Of a DNA stretch of 57,463 bases, positions 20,305-29,274 are shown piece after piece; position 1 is the first letter of the stretch; each line of letters opens with the position of its first letter. The stretch is taken from assembly GCF_027352905.1 (NCBI RefSeq), contig NZ_DAIEIF010000015.1:1-57463 (forward strand). The letters are read 5' to 3'. The notes beneath the pieces were generated by a model that had not been told where the DNA came from, did no database searches, and saw only the letters and a program-made list of their open reading frames with translations. Source of the stretch: Acidocella sp. (GTDB lineage: Bacteria > Pseudomonadota > Alphaproteobacteria > Acetobacterales > Acetobacteraceae). The position numbers and the translations under genes were made by a program.

Positions 20305-21072
20305 GTGACCTCTGAAGACCAGACAACCGCACGGCGGGCCCAGCCCTTGGCCGTGCGGGCCACGGCCAAAAAAACCGCCGCGAAAAAACCCGCGGCGAAG
20401 AAACCCGCCGCCGCCAAGAGGACGGCGGTTAAAAAACCCGCGGCTAGAACGGTGGCGGCCAAAAAGCCAGCGGCGAAAAAGGCGGCTCCGAAGCGGGCGG
20501 CGGCGGTGAAGAAACCGGCGGCGAAAACAGCCGCCACCAGAAAGAGCGCGACGACGAGAAAAACGACCGCAGCGAAGAAGCCCACCGCGCGCAAGACCAC
20601 GGCCAGCACACGCAAGACCGCGACCGCCGCCACGCGGAAGACAGCCGCCACGCGGAAGACGACCACAGCCAGGAAGACGGCGGCGACCGCGCGGACAGCC
20701 ACGGCGAAAAAACCCGCCGGGCGTAAAACCGCCACCACCGCCCGCAAGACGGCAACCGCCGCGCGCAAGACGGCAACCACCGCCAGAAAAACGGCGGCAA
20801 GCCCGCGCAAGACGGCGACAGCCGCGAAGAAACCCGCCTCCGCGCGGACAACCACCGCGAAAAAACCCGCGGCGAGCCGCGCCGGCGCCGCGAGCAAACC
20901 CACCGCGCGTAAGACGGCGGCACCGAAAAGACCCGCGACGCGGAAGACCACGCGGCCAACCCGCCAGCCCGAGGCCGCGATACATGACGATGGTCACGAG
21001 GCGAATATGGATATGCCGGGCGCCGAGGAGCACATGGCGGAAACATCTTCCCCCATGGATGACTTCAACTGA
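20305..21072 (+). CDS. histone H1-like Lys/Ala-rich DNA-binding protein
   Basis: The 255-residue product is composed almost wholly of Lys, Arg, Ala, Thr and Pro from residue 15 to 215, in short imperfect repeats such as AAKKPAAKK, RKTATAA and ARKTATTA. Such tails resemble eukaryotic H1, AlgP and bacterial Hc-type proteins and bind DNA or RNA by charge. The last 35 residues are different and acidic (DDGHEANMDMPGAEEH, MDDFN). Start is GTG 20305, with AAGGAG 9 bases upstream. The protein has no globular DNA-binding head that I can see. It is flanked by a perfect terminator downstream. A nucleoid-compacting role is likely but inferred. Confidence 0.85.
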   Translation: MTSEDQTTARRAQPLAVRATAKKTAAKKPAAKKPAAAKRTAVKKPAARTVAAKKPAAKKAAPKRAAAVKKPAAKTAATRKSATTRKTTAAKKPTARKTTASTRKTATAATRKTAATRKTTTARKTAATARTATAKKPAGRKTATTARKTATAARKTATTARKTAASPRKTATAAKKPASARTTTAKKPAASRAGAASKPTARKTAAPKRPATRKTTRPTRQPEAAIHDDGHEANMDMPGAEEHMAETSSPMDDFN

Positions 21073-21083
21073 CATCATACGAC

Positions 21084-21117
21084 GCCAGCCGGTTTCCCCG
21101 GCTGGCAGCGATGTTTT
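21084..21117 (+). terminator. terminator after the H1-like gene
   Basis: Perfect 9-bp stem GCCAGCCGG (21084-21092) with CCGGCTGGC (21098-21106), 5-base loop, then TTTTT at 21113-21117 after a 6-base gap. It lies 11 bases past the stop codon. Confidence 0.75.
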
Positions 21118-21336
21118 TAATTTTCGGCAACATGCCTGATTTCGCTTGAGTCCGCCGCCGCTCGTTCCAAATGCTTCTGATGATGACGGAGAAACGAATG
21201 GCGCAAGAGCTATCGGAGAACAGCCCGCTCATGGGCACCCTATGAACCGCGCCGGGCGGGAAGAACAACCGGACCGGTAGGCAGCCACGCGCCGCCTCAA
21301 CTGGTCTTCAGGGATGGAAGCGGATATTATTTTTAT

Positions 21337-23376
21337 ATGAAGTTCCATTCGCTTTACACGCATGGGCTGGCAAGGGTCGCGGCCTGTTGCATTCCGATCC
21401 GGCTGGCGGACCCCGGCGCCAACGCGAGGAACGTGCTGAGCCTCCTCAAGGATTGCGCCGAGAAGGGCGCCGCCCTTGCGGTGTTTCAGGAATTGACCCT
21501 CTCTGGTTATTCCATCGAAGATCTCATTTTGCAGGACGCCCTGCTCGATGGCGTCGAGGCGGAAATCCCGCCTCTCATCGCCGCCACGCAGACCCTTCCC
21601 ACCGTGCTGGTGGTGGGCGCGCCCCTGCGGCACCAGCAGCGGGTTTATAATTGCGCGCTGGTGATCCATCGCGGCCGGCTTTTGGGCGTGGTGCCGAAAT
21701 CCTATCTGCCGAATTACCGGGAATTTTATGAGAGGCGGCAGGTGGCCCCTGGCGAAAAGAGCCGGGGGGAAATTTGTCTCGCGGGGCAGACCGCGCCGTT
21801 TGGCCCGGATTTATTGTTTCACGCCACGGACCTGCCGGGCTTTGTTCTCAATGTGGAAATTTGCGAGGATTTATGGGTGCCGGTGCCGCCCAGCGCCACC
21901 GCCGCCCTGGCGGGCGCCACCATTCTCGCCAATCTTTCCGGCAGCCCCATCACCATCGGCCGGGCCGATAGCCGCCGCTTGCTCGCCCAATCCTCCTCAA
22001 TGCGCTGCCTTGCCGCTTATATCTACTCGGCGGCCGGCATGGGCGAGAGCACCACGGAGGTGGCCTGGGATGGCCAGATGATGATCTTCGAGAACGGCGT
22101 GCTGATGGCCGAGGCCGAACGCTTTTCCCAGCGGGCCGGGTTGATCCTCGCGGATGTCGATCTCGATCTTCTTCGCCAGGAGCGGATGCGCATGGGCACG
22201 TTCGACGAAAACCGCCGCGCCCACGCGGAGCAGCTCGATTACCGCGCCATTTTCTTCACGCTGGCCCCGCCCATGGAGGATCTCGGCCTGCGGCGTCCGC
22301 TCGAACGCTTTCCCTTCGTTCCCGCCGACCCGGCCCGGCTGGAGCAGGATTGTTATGAGGCCTATAACATCCAGGTCGCGGGGCTGGTGCAGCGCTTACG
22401 CGCGACGGGTATCACCAAGGTCGTGCTCGGCATATCGGGCGGGCTGGATTCCACCCACGCGCTCATCGTCACCGCCAAAGCCTTCGATCTGCTCGGCCTG
22501 CCCCGGCGGAATATCCTCGCTTTCACCCTGCCTGGTTTCGCCACGGGGGACGCCACCCGCGGCAATGCGTGGCGGTTGATGGAAAGCCTGGGCGTGAGCG
22601 GGAGGGAACTCGACATCCGCCCCGCGGCGCGGCAGATGCTCGCCGATCTCGGCCACCCCTTCGCCAGGGGCGAGAAGGTCTATGACGTGACCTTCGAGAA
22701 CGTGCAGGCCGGGCTGCGGACGGATTACCTGTTCCGCCTCGCCAACCAGCATGGCGGGATTGTCGTCGGCACCGGCGATCTCTCCGAGCTTGCCCTGGGC
22801 TGGTGCACCTATGGGGTGGGCGACCAGATGTCGCATTACAATGTCAATGCCGGCGTGCCGAAGACTTTGATCCAGCATCTCATCGGCTGGGTCGCCCGCA
22901 ACGGGGAATTCGCCGCCGGAGTGAATGAGACGCTGGAGGCGATTCTCGCCACCGAAATCTCGCCGGAACTCGTGCCCAGTGAACAGGGCGCGCCGCCGCA
23001 AAGCACGGAAGCCAAGATCGGCCCCTACGCCCTTCAGGATTTCAACCTGTATTATACGCTCCGCTTCGGCTTCCGCCCCTCCAAGATCGCGTTTTTGGCG
23101 ATGCATGCCTGGGCGGACCCCGAGAAGGGCGGCTGGCCCGCGCATTACCGCCAGGACCGGCGGGTGGCTTTCACGCTTCCGCAAATCCGGCACTGGCTGG
23201 GCGTTTTTCTCGACCGGTTCTTCGGGTTCAGCCAGTTCAAGCGGTCGGCGATGCCGAACGGCCCCAAGGTTGCCGCCGGCGGCTCCCTGTCCCCGCGCGG
23301 GGATTGGCGCGCCCCCTCCGATGGCAACGCGACAATCTGGCTGGAGGAATTGAACCGCAACGTGCCGGAGGAATGA
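21337..23376 (+). CDS. nadE: glutamine-dependent NAD+ synthase
   Basis: NadE makes NAD+ from deamido-NAD+, ATP and glutamine. The 679-residue length is that of the two-domain enzyme. The N-terminal nitrilase-type glutaminase has its Glu-Lys-Cys triad: Glu52 in [10 protein letters not shown], the Lys in [12 protein letters not shown], and Cys176 in EICEDLW. The C-terminal synthetase has the pyrophosphate loop GISGGLDST near residue 368 and the [16 protein letters not shown] block. A possible SD (GGAAGCGG) lies upstream of ATG 21337. The next gene starts immediately after its stop. Confidence 0.97.
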   Translation: MKFHSLYTHGLARVAACCIPIRLADPGANARNVLSLLKDCAEKGAALAVFQELTLSGYSIEDLILQDALLDGVEAEIPPLIAATQTLPTVLVVGAPLRHQQRVYNCALVIHRGRLLGVVPKSYLPNYREFYERRQVAPGEKSRGEICLAGQTAPFGPDLLFHATDLPGFVLNVEICEDLWVPVPPSATAALAGATILANLSGSPITIGRADSRRLLAQSSSMRCLAAYIYSAAGMGESTTEVAWDGQMMIFENGVLMAEAERFSQRAGLILADVDLDLLRQERMRMGTFDENRRAHAEQLDYRAIFFTLAPPMEDLGLRRPLERFPFVPADPARLEQDCYEAYNIQVAGLVQRLRATGITKVVLGISGGLDSTHALIVTAKAFDLLGLPRRNILAFTLPGFATGDATRGNAWRLMESLGVSGRELDIRPAARQMLADLGHPFARGEKVYDVTFENVQAGLRTDYLFRLANQHGGIVVGTGDLSELALGWCTYGVGDQMSHYNVNAGVPKTLIQHLIGWVARNGEFAAGVNETLEAILATEISPELVPSEQGAPPQSTEAKIGPYALQDFNLYYTLRFGFRPSKIAFLAMHAWADPEKGGWPAHYRQDRRVAFTLPQIRHWLGVFLDRFFGFSQFKRSAMPNGPKVAAGGSLSPRGDWRAPSDGNATIWLEELNRNVPEE

Positions 23377-23979
23377 ATGGGGCGCGAACTCGATGGACCG
23401 TTGGGGCCAAGCTGCGTGCATGTGGCCGTGGATTGCCAGCGCATGTTTCTGGAACAGACCGATTGGCATGTGCCGTGGATGGGACGGGTGCTGCCCATGA
23501 TCGCCAGGATAACCGAGGCGCACCCCGACGCGACGATTTTCACCCGGTTCATTCCGCCGCGCCATCCCGGCGAGGCGCGTGGCGCGTGGCGGCGTTATTA
23601 CCAACGTTGGTCCTCGATGACCATCGAGAAACTCGGCGAGGCGATGCTGGACCTGCCGGATGAATTGCGGCGCTTCGTGCCCCCGGCGCAGATCGCGGAT
23701 AAGCACGTGTATTCTCCGTGGCTGGACGGAGATTTGGAGAAAAAGCTCAAAGCGCGGCGGGCCGATACGCTGGTGGTGACGGGCGGGGAAACAGATGTTT
23801 GCGTATTGGCCACCATATTGGGGGCGGTCGATCTCGGCTATCGCGTGGTGGTGGCCACCGACGCGCTGTGCAGCTCATCCGACGAAACGCATGACTCCTC
23901 CCTCAAGGTGTTCGAACACAGGTTCGGACAGCAGGTGGAGGCGGTGAAAACGGCGGATATCCTGGCCGCCTGGACGTAG
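23377..23979 (+). CDS. isochorismatase-family cysteine hydrolase
   Basis: The 200-residue protein has the isochorismatase/nicotinamidase fold. The catalytic triad is visible as Asp19 (AVDCQRMF), Lys109 (ADKHVYSPW) and Cys142 (GGETDVCVLA). The GGETDVCV segment resembles the usual GxxTxxCV motif. The ATG abuts the nadE stop and has GGAGG 5 bases upstream, within the end of nadE, so expression is coupled with NAD synthesis. That suggests a nicotinamidase-related role. However, the metal-binding residues of true PncA are not obvious, so the substrate stays open. Confidence 0.85.
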   Translation: MGRELDGPLGPSCVHVAVDCQRMFLEQTDWHVPWMGRVLPMIARITEAHPDATIFTRFIPPRHPGEARGAWRRYYQRWSSMTIEKLGEAMLDLPDELRRFVPPAQIADKHVYSPWLDGDLEKKLKARRADTLVVTGGETDVCVLATILGAVDLGYRVVVATDALCSSSDETHDSSLKVFEHRFGQQVEAVKTADILAAWT

Positions 23980-24124
23980 CCGCGCGGCGCCCGGCGGCGA
24001 TGATTTCTCCCTCGTAATGCCCTGGTGAACTAAGCCGCGCCGATGCTAACGGTTTTCCCTCGAAATATGCGGTGTCATCGCCATATCAAAGCGATCGTGC
24101 CGCCCGGAAGGGATGTGGGGGAAG

Positions 24125-25039
24125 ATGAGGAAACGCTACATAAGCCTCCTTCAGGCGGCGCTGGGTTTGTTTTTATGCATGGGCGCCGCGAAAGCGCAGG
24201 TCGTCGTATCCTCGAAGATCGATACCGAGGGCAGCATTCTGGGGACGATGATCATCGACGTTCTCAACGCCCACGGCATCCCCACCGTCAACAAGCTGCA
24301 ACTCGGCGGCACGCCCATCGTCCGCAAAGCCCTGCTGGCCGGGCAGATCGATATTTATCCAGAATATACCGGCAACGCCGCCTATTTTTTTCATAAAACC
24401 GACGAGCCCATATGGAGCGACCCCTCCAAGGCTTATAACGAGGCGAAAACCCTCGATATGGCCGTCAATCATATCGTCTGGCTGACGCCGGCGCCGGCGG
24501 ATAATAGCTGGGCCATCGCCCTGCGCAAGGATGTCTCCCAGCCTCATCACATCGTCACGTTCAGCGATTTCGCCAGGTATCTAAATAATGGCGGAAAGAT
24601 CAAGCTCGCCGCCTCCGCGGAATTCGTCAATTCCCCGGCCGCCCTCCCGGCTTTTGAAAAAGCCTACGGATTCACGCTGAAACCGAGGCAATTGCTCATT
24701 CTCTCCGGCGGCGACACGATGGCCACCATCACCGCGGCGGCGCGCAACACCAATGATGTCAATGCGGCGATGGTCTATACCACCGATGGCGGCATCGCCG
24801 CCTCCGGCCTGGTCGTGCTGGCCGATGACAAGCATGTCGAGCCGGTCTATCAGCCGGCACCCATCATCCGGGCGGCGGTGCTGGCGCGCTACCCGGCCAT
24901 CGCGGATCTGCTCAAGCCGGTCTTTCTCTCTCTCACCACCCCGGTTTTGCAGGATCTCAACGGCAAGGTCGAGGTGGGCGGCGAGGCGGTGCAGGCGGTG
25001 GTGGGCGCGTATTTGCACTCCAAGGGCTTTCTCAAGTGA
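24125..25039 (+). CDS. quaternary-amine ABC transporter substrate-binding protein (OsmF/YehZ-like)
   Basis: This periplasmic binding protein belongs to the ProX/OpuAC-type OsmF family and captures glycine betaine, choline or related osmolytes. MRKRYISLLQAALGLFLCMG followed by AAKA is a signal peptide cleaved before QVVV. Family blocks are SKIDTEGSILGTMIIDVL, GQIDIYPEYTGNAAYFF and the late GGEAVQAVVGAYL. A second ATG 12 bases upstream (24113) is also possible. I prefer 24125 because it gives a cleaner signal peptide. It is the first of four overlapping genes, with the permease GTG overlapping its stop by 4 bases. Confidence 0.9.
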   Translation: MRKRYISLLQAALGLFLCMGAAKAQVVVSSKIDTEGSILGTMIIDVLNAHGIPTVNKLQLGGTPIVRKALLAGQIDIYPEYTGNAAYFFHKTDEPIWSDPSKAYNEAKTLDMAVNHIVWLTPAPADNSWAIALRKDVSQPHHIVTFSDFARYLNNGGKIKLAASAEFVNSPAALPAFEKAYGFTLKPRQLLILSGGDTMATITAAARNTNDVNAAMVYTTDGGIAASGLVVLADDKHVEPVYQPAPIIRAAVLARYPAIADLLKPVFLSLTTPVLQDLNGKVEVGGEAVQAVVGAYLHSKGFLK

Positions 25040-26199
25040 CGCGCGGTTATCTCCGGCCCGCCGCGTTCAGCCGGCTGGGCTTCGTCGTCACCGGCTTGCT
25101 GGCCGCCGCCCTGGCGGGGCCGCTCGTCAGTTTTCATGCCAACCGGATTCTGCCGGGCGATCCCCGATCCGTTTTCGCCTGCCTGCCGCCCGCCCTGGCC
25201 GCGGGGCTGGTGCTCATTCTAGCCGCCGCCATGGCGGCGGCGTTTTTTGGCGGCGGCTGGCCGAGGCTCGCCATGGCCAGCCTCGGTATCGCCGCCCTCG
25301 GCATCGCCTGCGGGGTGGCCGCCAGCCGCCTCACCGCCACGGGCGGGTCCTGGTCGCGCGTGTCGCCGGGCATGGGGTTCTGGCTCGGGCTGTTCGGGCT
25401 GGTCGTGTTGTTCGCGGACGCGGCGGTGCGCATCCGGTTTTCCCCCCGCGCCCGGCTGTCTCTGGTTTTTTTGGCCGGGCTCTGCCTCGCCGGTTTTTTT
25501 TATTCCGGTATCTGGCGGGATGTGTCGGTGGTGAGGGAATATGACGCGCGCGCCGCGGATTTCTGGCGGGAGGGCGGCATTCATATCATGCTCGCCGCCG
25601 GGTCGCTCATGGTCGCCTGCCTCATCGGGATCCCCCTGGGCATCGGGTTGAAATTCAGCCAGGCGCTGCGCGCCCCCATCCTCAACCTGCTCAATGTCAT
25701 CCAGACCATTCCCTCGATCGCTTTGTTCGGCATGCTCATCGTTCCGCTCTCCTGGCTGGCCGCGCATCTGCCGGCGCTGGCCAAGGCGGGCATTAACGGG
25801 GTGGGGGTGGCGCCCGCCTTTCTCGCCCTCGTGCTGTATTCCTTGCTGCCGGTGACGGCGAACACCCTCATCGGCTTGCGGGGCGTGCCCGCCCCCGTGC
25901 TGGACGCCGCGCGGGGGATGGGCCTCACCTCGCTGCAAAGGCTGGGCCGGGTCGAACTTCCTCTGGCCCTGCCGGTCATCCTCACCGGGGTCCGGCTCGT
26001 TCTCGTGCAGAATCTCGGCCTGGCCACGGTGGCGGCGCTGATCGGCGGGGGCGGGTTCGGCGTCTTCGTCTTCCAGGGCATCGGCCAGGGCGCGCCGGAT
26101 CTCATTCTGCTCGGCGCGCTGCCCAGCGTTATCCTCGCCCTGGCCGCCGCTGTCGTCATGGATGCGTTGATCGCCCTCACCGCGAGGCCCGCGCCATGA
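25036..26199 (+). CDS. ABC transporter permease (YehY-like)
   Basis: The 387-residue inner-membrane subunit has two parts. Residues 1-175 hold several hydrophobic helices not found in ordinary OpuB permeases but typical of YehY. Residues 185-385 form the binding-protein-dependent permease domain, with IQTIPSIALFGMLIVPLSW and the ATPase-contact loop VLDAARGMGLTSLQRLGRVELPLALP (EAA motif). GTG 25036 overlaps the upstream stop as GTGA, and its own end overlaps the ATPase start as ATGA. Confidence 0.9.
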   Translation: MTRGYLRPAAFSRLGFVVTGLLAAALAGPLVSFHANRILPGDPRSVFACLPPALAAGLVLILAAAMAAAFFGGGWPRLAMASLGIAALGIACGVAASRLTATGGSWSRVSPGMGFWLGLFGLVVLFADAAVRIRFSPRARLSLVFLAGLCLAGFFYSGIWRDVSVVREYDARAADFWREGGIHIMLAAGSLMVACLIGIPLGIGLKFSQALRAPILNLLNVIQTIPSIALFGMLIVPLSWLAAHLPALAKAGINGVGVAPAFLALVLYSLLPVTANTLIGLRGVPAPVLDAARGMGLTSLQRLGRVELPLALPVILTGVRLVLVQNLGLATVAALIGGGGFGVFVFQGIGQGAPDLILLGALPSVILALAAAVVMDALIALTARPAP

Positions 26200-27173
26200 T
26201 CAGCTTCGAGCATCTGACCAAGCGATACGGCGAGGCGACGGTGGTGGACGACATCTCATTCACCGTTCCGTCCCGCACGGTCACCGCCATCGTCGGCGCG
26301 TCGGGCTCTGGTAAATCCACCCTGCTGCGGATGGTGAACCGGCTGGTGGCGCCCAGCTCCGGCCGGGTGTGCATAGACGGAGAGGATATCGCCCGGATCC
26401 AGCCTTACATGTTACGGCGGCGGATTGGTTACACCATCCAGAATTACGGGCTTTTTCCCCATTATACCGTCGCGGAAAACGTCGCCACCGTGCCGAGGCT
26501 GCTCGGCTGGCCGCCCGCGCGGATCGAGGCCAAGGTGGATGAGTTGCTGACGCTCTTCCGTCTCGACCCCGGCGAGTTCCGCAACCGCTTTCCCCACCAG
26601 CTCTCGGGCGGGCAGCAGCAGCGCGTGGGCGTGGCCCGCGCCCTCGCCGCGGAGCCCAACATCCTGCTCATGGATGAGCCTTTCGGCGCGCTCGACCCCA
26701 TCATTCGCGAAAAAGCGCAGGATGACCTCAAGGCCATCCAATCCCGCTTCGGCACGACATTGCTGCTCGTCACGCATGACATGGAGGAGGCGATCAGGCT
26801 GGCGGACCATATCGCGGTGATGGAGGGTGGCAGGCTGGAGCAATACGCCCCTCCGGGCGAGATGTTGCTGCACCCCGCCACCCCGCTGGTGGAGCAGCTG
26901 ATCGGAACCAGTGATAAGGCCTTCCGCGTTTTATCGCTGGTGACGCTGGAGGCGGCCGCCGCGCCGGGGCCGCCCCCGCCCGGCGCCTTGCCGCTCCCGG
27001 CCAGCCTCTCCCTGCGCGAGGCCTTGTCCGAGCTTCTGTGGTCGCGCCGGAACGCGCTGGCGGTGATCGGCGATGACGGCGCGCCCAAGGGGAGCGTGAC
27101 GCTGGAGGCGATTTTGCGCCGCGCGGCGGGGCCGGAAGCCAGCCAGGACGGGCCCGCGGCGGAGAGGCGGTGA
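26196..27173 (+). CDS. ABC transporter ATP-binding protein (YehX/OpuCA-like)
   Basis: The 325-residue ATPase powers the betaine/choline-type importer. Walker A is GASGSGKST at residues 34-42, the signature is LSGGQQQRVGVARAL near residue 137, Walker B is ILLMDEPFGALD, and the switch His is in LLVTHDMEEAIRLAD. After the nucleotide-binding domain comes a tail of about 80 residues with SLSLREALSELLWSRRNALAV. This sits where OpuCA proteins have CBS modules but is short, perhaps a reduced single CBS-like unit. It is embedded in a four-gene operon, and its stop TGA shares one base with the ATG of the next permease. Confidence 0.93.
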   Translation: MISFEHLTKRYGEATVVDDISFTVPSRTVTAIVGASGSGKSTLLRMVNRLVAPSSGRVCIDGEDIARIQPYMLRRRIGYTIQNYGLFPHYTVAENVATVPRLLGWPPARIEAKVDELLTLFRLDPGEFRNRFPHQLSGGQQQRVGVARALAAEPNILLMDEPFGALDPIIREKAQDDLKAIQSRFGTTLLLVTHDMEEAIRLADHIAVMEGGRLEQYAPPGEMLLHPATPLVEQLIGTSDKAFRVLSLVTLEAAAAPGPPPPGALPLPASLSLREALSELLWSRRNALAVIGDDGAPKGSVTLEAILRRAAGPEASQDGPAAERR

Positions 27174-27934
27174 TGCGCTATGCCGGCCTTGCCCTGCGCC
27201 TGGCGGTTTTCGCCCTTCTGGCGGCCTTCCTGTTGCGGCCGCAGAGTTTCGCGCCGCTCCTGCAACCTTTCGCCGCCAATGGCGCCCCCGCGATTTACAC
27301 GCAAAGCAGCCTGCTCTCGCTCGCTCTCTCCCATCTGGAAATCGTCCTGGCGGCCAGCCTCCTCTCCACGGTCATCGCGGTCGGCTGCGCCATTTTCGTA
27401 ACCCGGCCCGCGGGGGCGGAATTCCTGCCCTTGCTGCGCTCGGTCGCCAATATCGGCCAGGCCTGCCCGCCGGTCGCGGTGCTCGCTCTCGCCGTCCCCG
27501 CCCTGGGCTTCGGCACCGCTCCCACCCTGGTGGCGTTGTTTCTCTACGGGCTGCTGCCGATTTTCGAGACCACGCTCACCGGCCTGTCCAACCTGCCCGC
27601 CGCCGTGGTCGAGGCGGCGGACGGCATGGGCATGACCAAGACGCAGAGATTATGGCATATCGAACTGCCCCTGGCCCTGCCCTTGATCCTGGGCGGCATT
27701 CGCCTGAGCGTGGTCATCGGCATCGGCACCGCCACCATCGGCTCGACGGTGGCGGCCCATACCCTGGGAGAGGTCATCATCGCCGGGCTGCTCACCAACA
27801 ACCTCGCCTTCGTCGTGCAGGGCGGGCTGGTCGTCGCCGCGTTCGCGGTGCTGGTGTTCGACCTGCTCGTGCTAATCGAGCGCCGGGCCGCCCGCCGCGC
27901 GGGGCTCATCCAGGCCGATCTCGCCTTCGGCTGA
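27173..27934 (+). CDS. ABC transporter permease (YehW-like)
   Basis: The 253-residue inner-membrane subunit is the second permease of the importer. It has five or six helices and the permease-domain features VANIGQACPPVAVLALAVP and the EAA loop VVEAADGMGMTKTQRLWHIELPLALP. It pairs with the YehY-like permease and the ATPase. ATG 27173 overlaps the ATPase stop by one base. GTG three bases earlier is an alternative. The gene order (binding protein, permease, ATPase, permease) contains the same components as E. coli yehZYXW. It converges with the alcohol dehydrogenase gene 10 bases downstream. Confidence 0.9.
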   Translation: MRYAGLALRLAVFALLAAFLLRPQSFAPLLQPFAANGAPAIYTQSSLLSLALSHLEIVLAASLLSTVIAVGCAIFVTRPAGAEFLPLLRSVANIGQACPPVAVLALAVPALGFGTAPTLVALFLYGLLPIFETTLTGLSNLPAAVVEAADGMGMTKTQRLWHIELPLALPLILGGIRLSVVIGIGTATIGSTVAAHTLGEVIIAGLLTNNLAFVVQGGLVVAAFAVLVFDLLVLIERRAARRAGLIQADLAFG

Positions 27935-27943
27935 GCGGCGGCG

Positions 27944-29068
27944 TTAGAACGTGATGACGTGGCGGACGGTTTTACCCTGCGCCAGCTGGTCCAGCGCCGC
28001 GTTGATGCCGTTCAGATCGCTCCGGCTGGTCAATAATTTATTCACCGGCAGATCGCCGCTCTTATAGAGCGTGATGAAGCGCGGAATGTCGCGCACCGGC
28101 ACGCAGCTGCCGACATAGCTGCCGCGCAGCGTCAGCTCCTCCCCCACCAGCCTGACCGGCGGAAACGCGAAATTATGGGCCGGGTTGGCGAGACCGGCGG
28201 TGACGGTGAGACCGCCGCGCCGGGTGATCGCGAAGGCGGTCTCGAGCGCGCGCACCGAGCCCGCGAGCTCGATGGCGACATGGACGCCGCCATCGGTGGC
28301 CTGCTTGACCGCCGCCGCCAGGCCTTCGTCCCGGGCGTCGAAACAATGCGTCGCGCCCAGCTCCTTGGCGAAGGCGAGTTTCTCGGGCGAAAGGTCGACG
28401 GCGACGATGGGGTGGGCGCCGGCGGCGACAGCGCCCAGCAGCGCGCTGAGACCGACACCGCCAAGCCCGACGACCGCGACGCTCTGCCCTGGCCGCACCG
28501 CCCCGCTATTGATGACGGCGCCCACGCCCGTGAGCACGGCGCAGCCGAACAGGGCGGCGATTTCGAACGGCACGCTGTCATCGATCTTCACCAGCGAGTT
28601 TTCCGAGAGCACCGCATGGGTGGCGAAGGCGGAGACGCCGACATGATGCTGCACGGGCTCGGCCTTGAGGCTGAGGCGGCGGCCGCCGCCGATCAGCTCG
28701 CCACGGCCATTCGCGGCATTGCCGGGCTCGCAGAGCGCGGGCCGGCCCTCGGCGCAGGGAATGCAATGGCCGCAGGACGGCACGAAGACCATCACCACAT
28801 GATCGCCCGGCTTGAATCGGCTGACATTGGGGCCGATCTCGCGCACGATTCCCGCCGCCTCATGGCCGAGCGCCATGGGCACCGGGCGCGGACGGTCGCC
28901 ATTGATGACGGAAAGGTCGCTATGGCAGAGCCCGGCGGCCTTCACCTCCACCAGCACCTCGCCCACTTGCGGCGGGGCGAGCTCGAGCTCCTCGATCCTG
29001 AGAGGCTGGGTCTGGGCATAAGGGGCGGCGACTGGCGATTGGTGCAAGACAGCGGCGGTGATTTTCAA
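27944..29068 (-). CDS. zinc-dependent class III-like alcohol dehydrogenase
   Basis: The 374-residue medium-chain dehydrogenase oxidises an alcohol with NAD+. Catalytic zinc ligands are Cys in GLCHSDL and His in GHEAAGIV. Structural zinc Cys residues are in CGHCIPCAEGRPALC. The Rossmann motif is VAVVGLGGVGLSALLGA. It is close to class III / Rxyl-type alcohol dehydrogenases. The start is TTG 29068, with AGGAGG 7 bases upstream. It diverges from the aldehyde dehydrogenase gene across 206 bases, and the two could oxidise the same alcohol to an acid. Confidence 0.92.
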   Translation of the reverse strand: MKITAAVLHQSPVAAPYAQTQPLRIEELELAPPQVGEVLVEVKAAGLCHSDLSVINGDRPRPVPMALGHEAAGIVREIGPNVSRFKPGDHVVMVFVPSCGHCIPCAEGRPALCEPGNAANGRGELIGGGRRLSLKAEPVQHHVGVSAFATHAVLSENSLVKIDDSVPFEIAALFGCAVLTGVGAVINSGAVRPGQSVAVVGLGGVGLSALLGAVAAGAHPIVAVDLSPEKLAFAKELGATHCFDARDEGLAAAVKQATDGGVHVAIELAGSVRALETAFAITRRGGLTVTAGLANPAHNFAFPPVRLVGEELTLRGSYVGSCVPVRDIPRFITLYKSGDLPVNKLLTSRSDLNGINAALDQLAQGKTVRHVITF

Positions 29069-29106
29069 GGCAAGTCCTCCTGACCGAATATTTATCCAGC
29101 CGGATC

Positions 29107-29135
29107 CCGCGCCCTTCCCGTGAAAGGAGGCGCGG
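29107..29135. promoter_or_regulatory. inverted repeat between divergent dehydrogenase genes
   Basis: CCGCGCC (29107-29113) and GGCGCGG (29129-29135) are separated by 15 bases that partly pair further (CTT with AAG). It lies in the shared upstream region of the alcohol and aldehyde dehydrogenases and could be an operator or an RNA hairpin. No regulator is adjacent. Confidence 0.25.
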
Positions 29136-29274
29136 CGGGCTGTTACCGCTATTTTACGTTAAACGGCGCGTTCATCAACTTCGGGCTGAGCCGGGGACGG
29201 GTTGTGCGGCCCCGTGCCGGCGGGTTAGCCTGGGCGCGCTAGAGGAAACAGCAAAGCCACGATCCGAGGACAAA

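Noticed and set aside
19852-20332. Short open frames on both strands in the gap before the H1-like gene
   Set aside because: They have no SD or family resemblance and overlap probable promoter and hairpin sequences.
20340-20950. Antisense frames encoding Gly/Arg-rich or Ala/Val/Phe-rich proteins over the H1-like gene
   Set aside because: They arise from the repetitive Lys/Ala/Thr codons read backwards; no SD and no known family.
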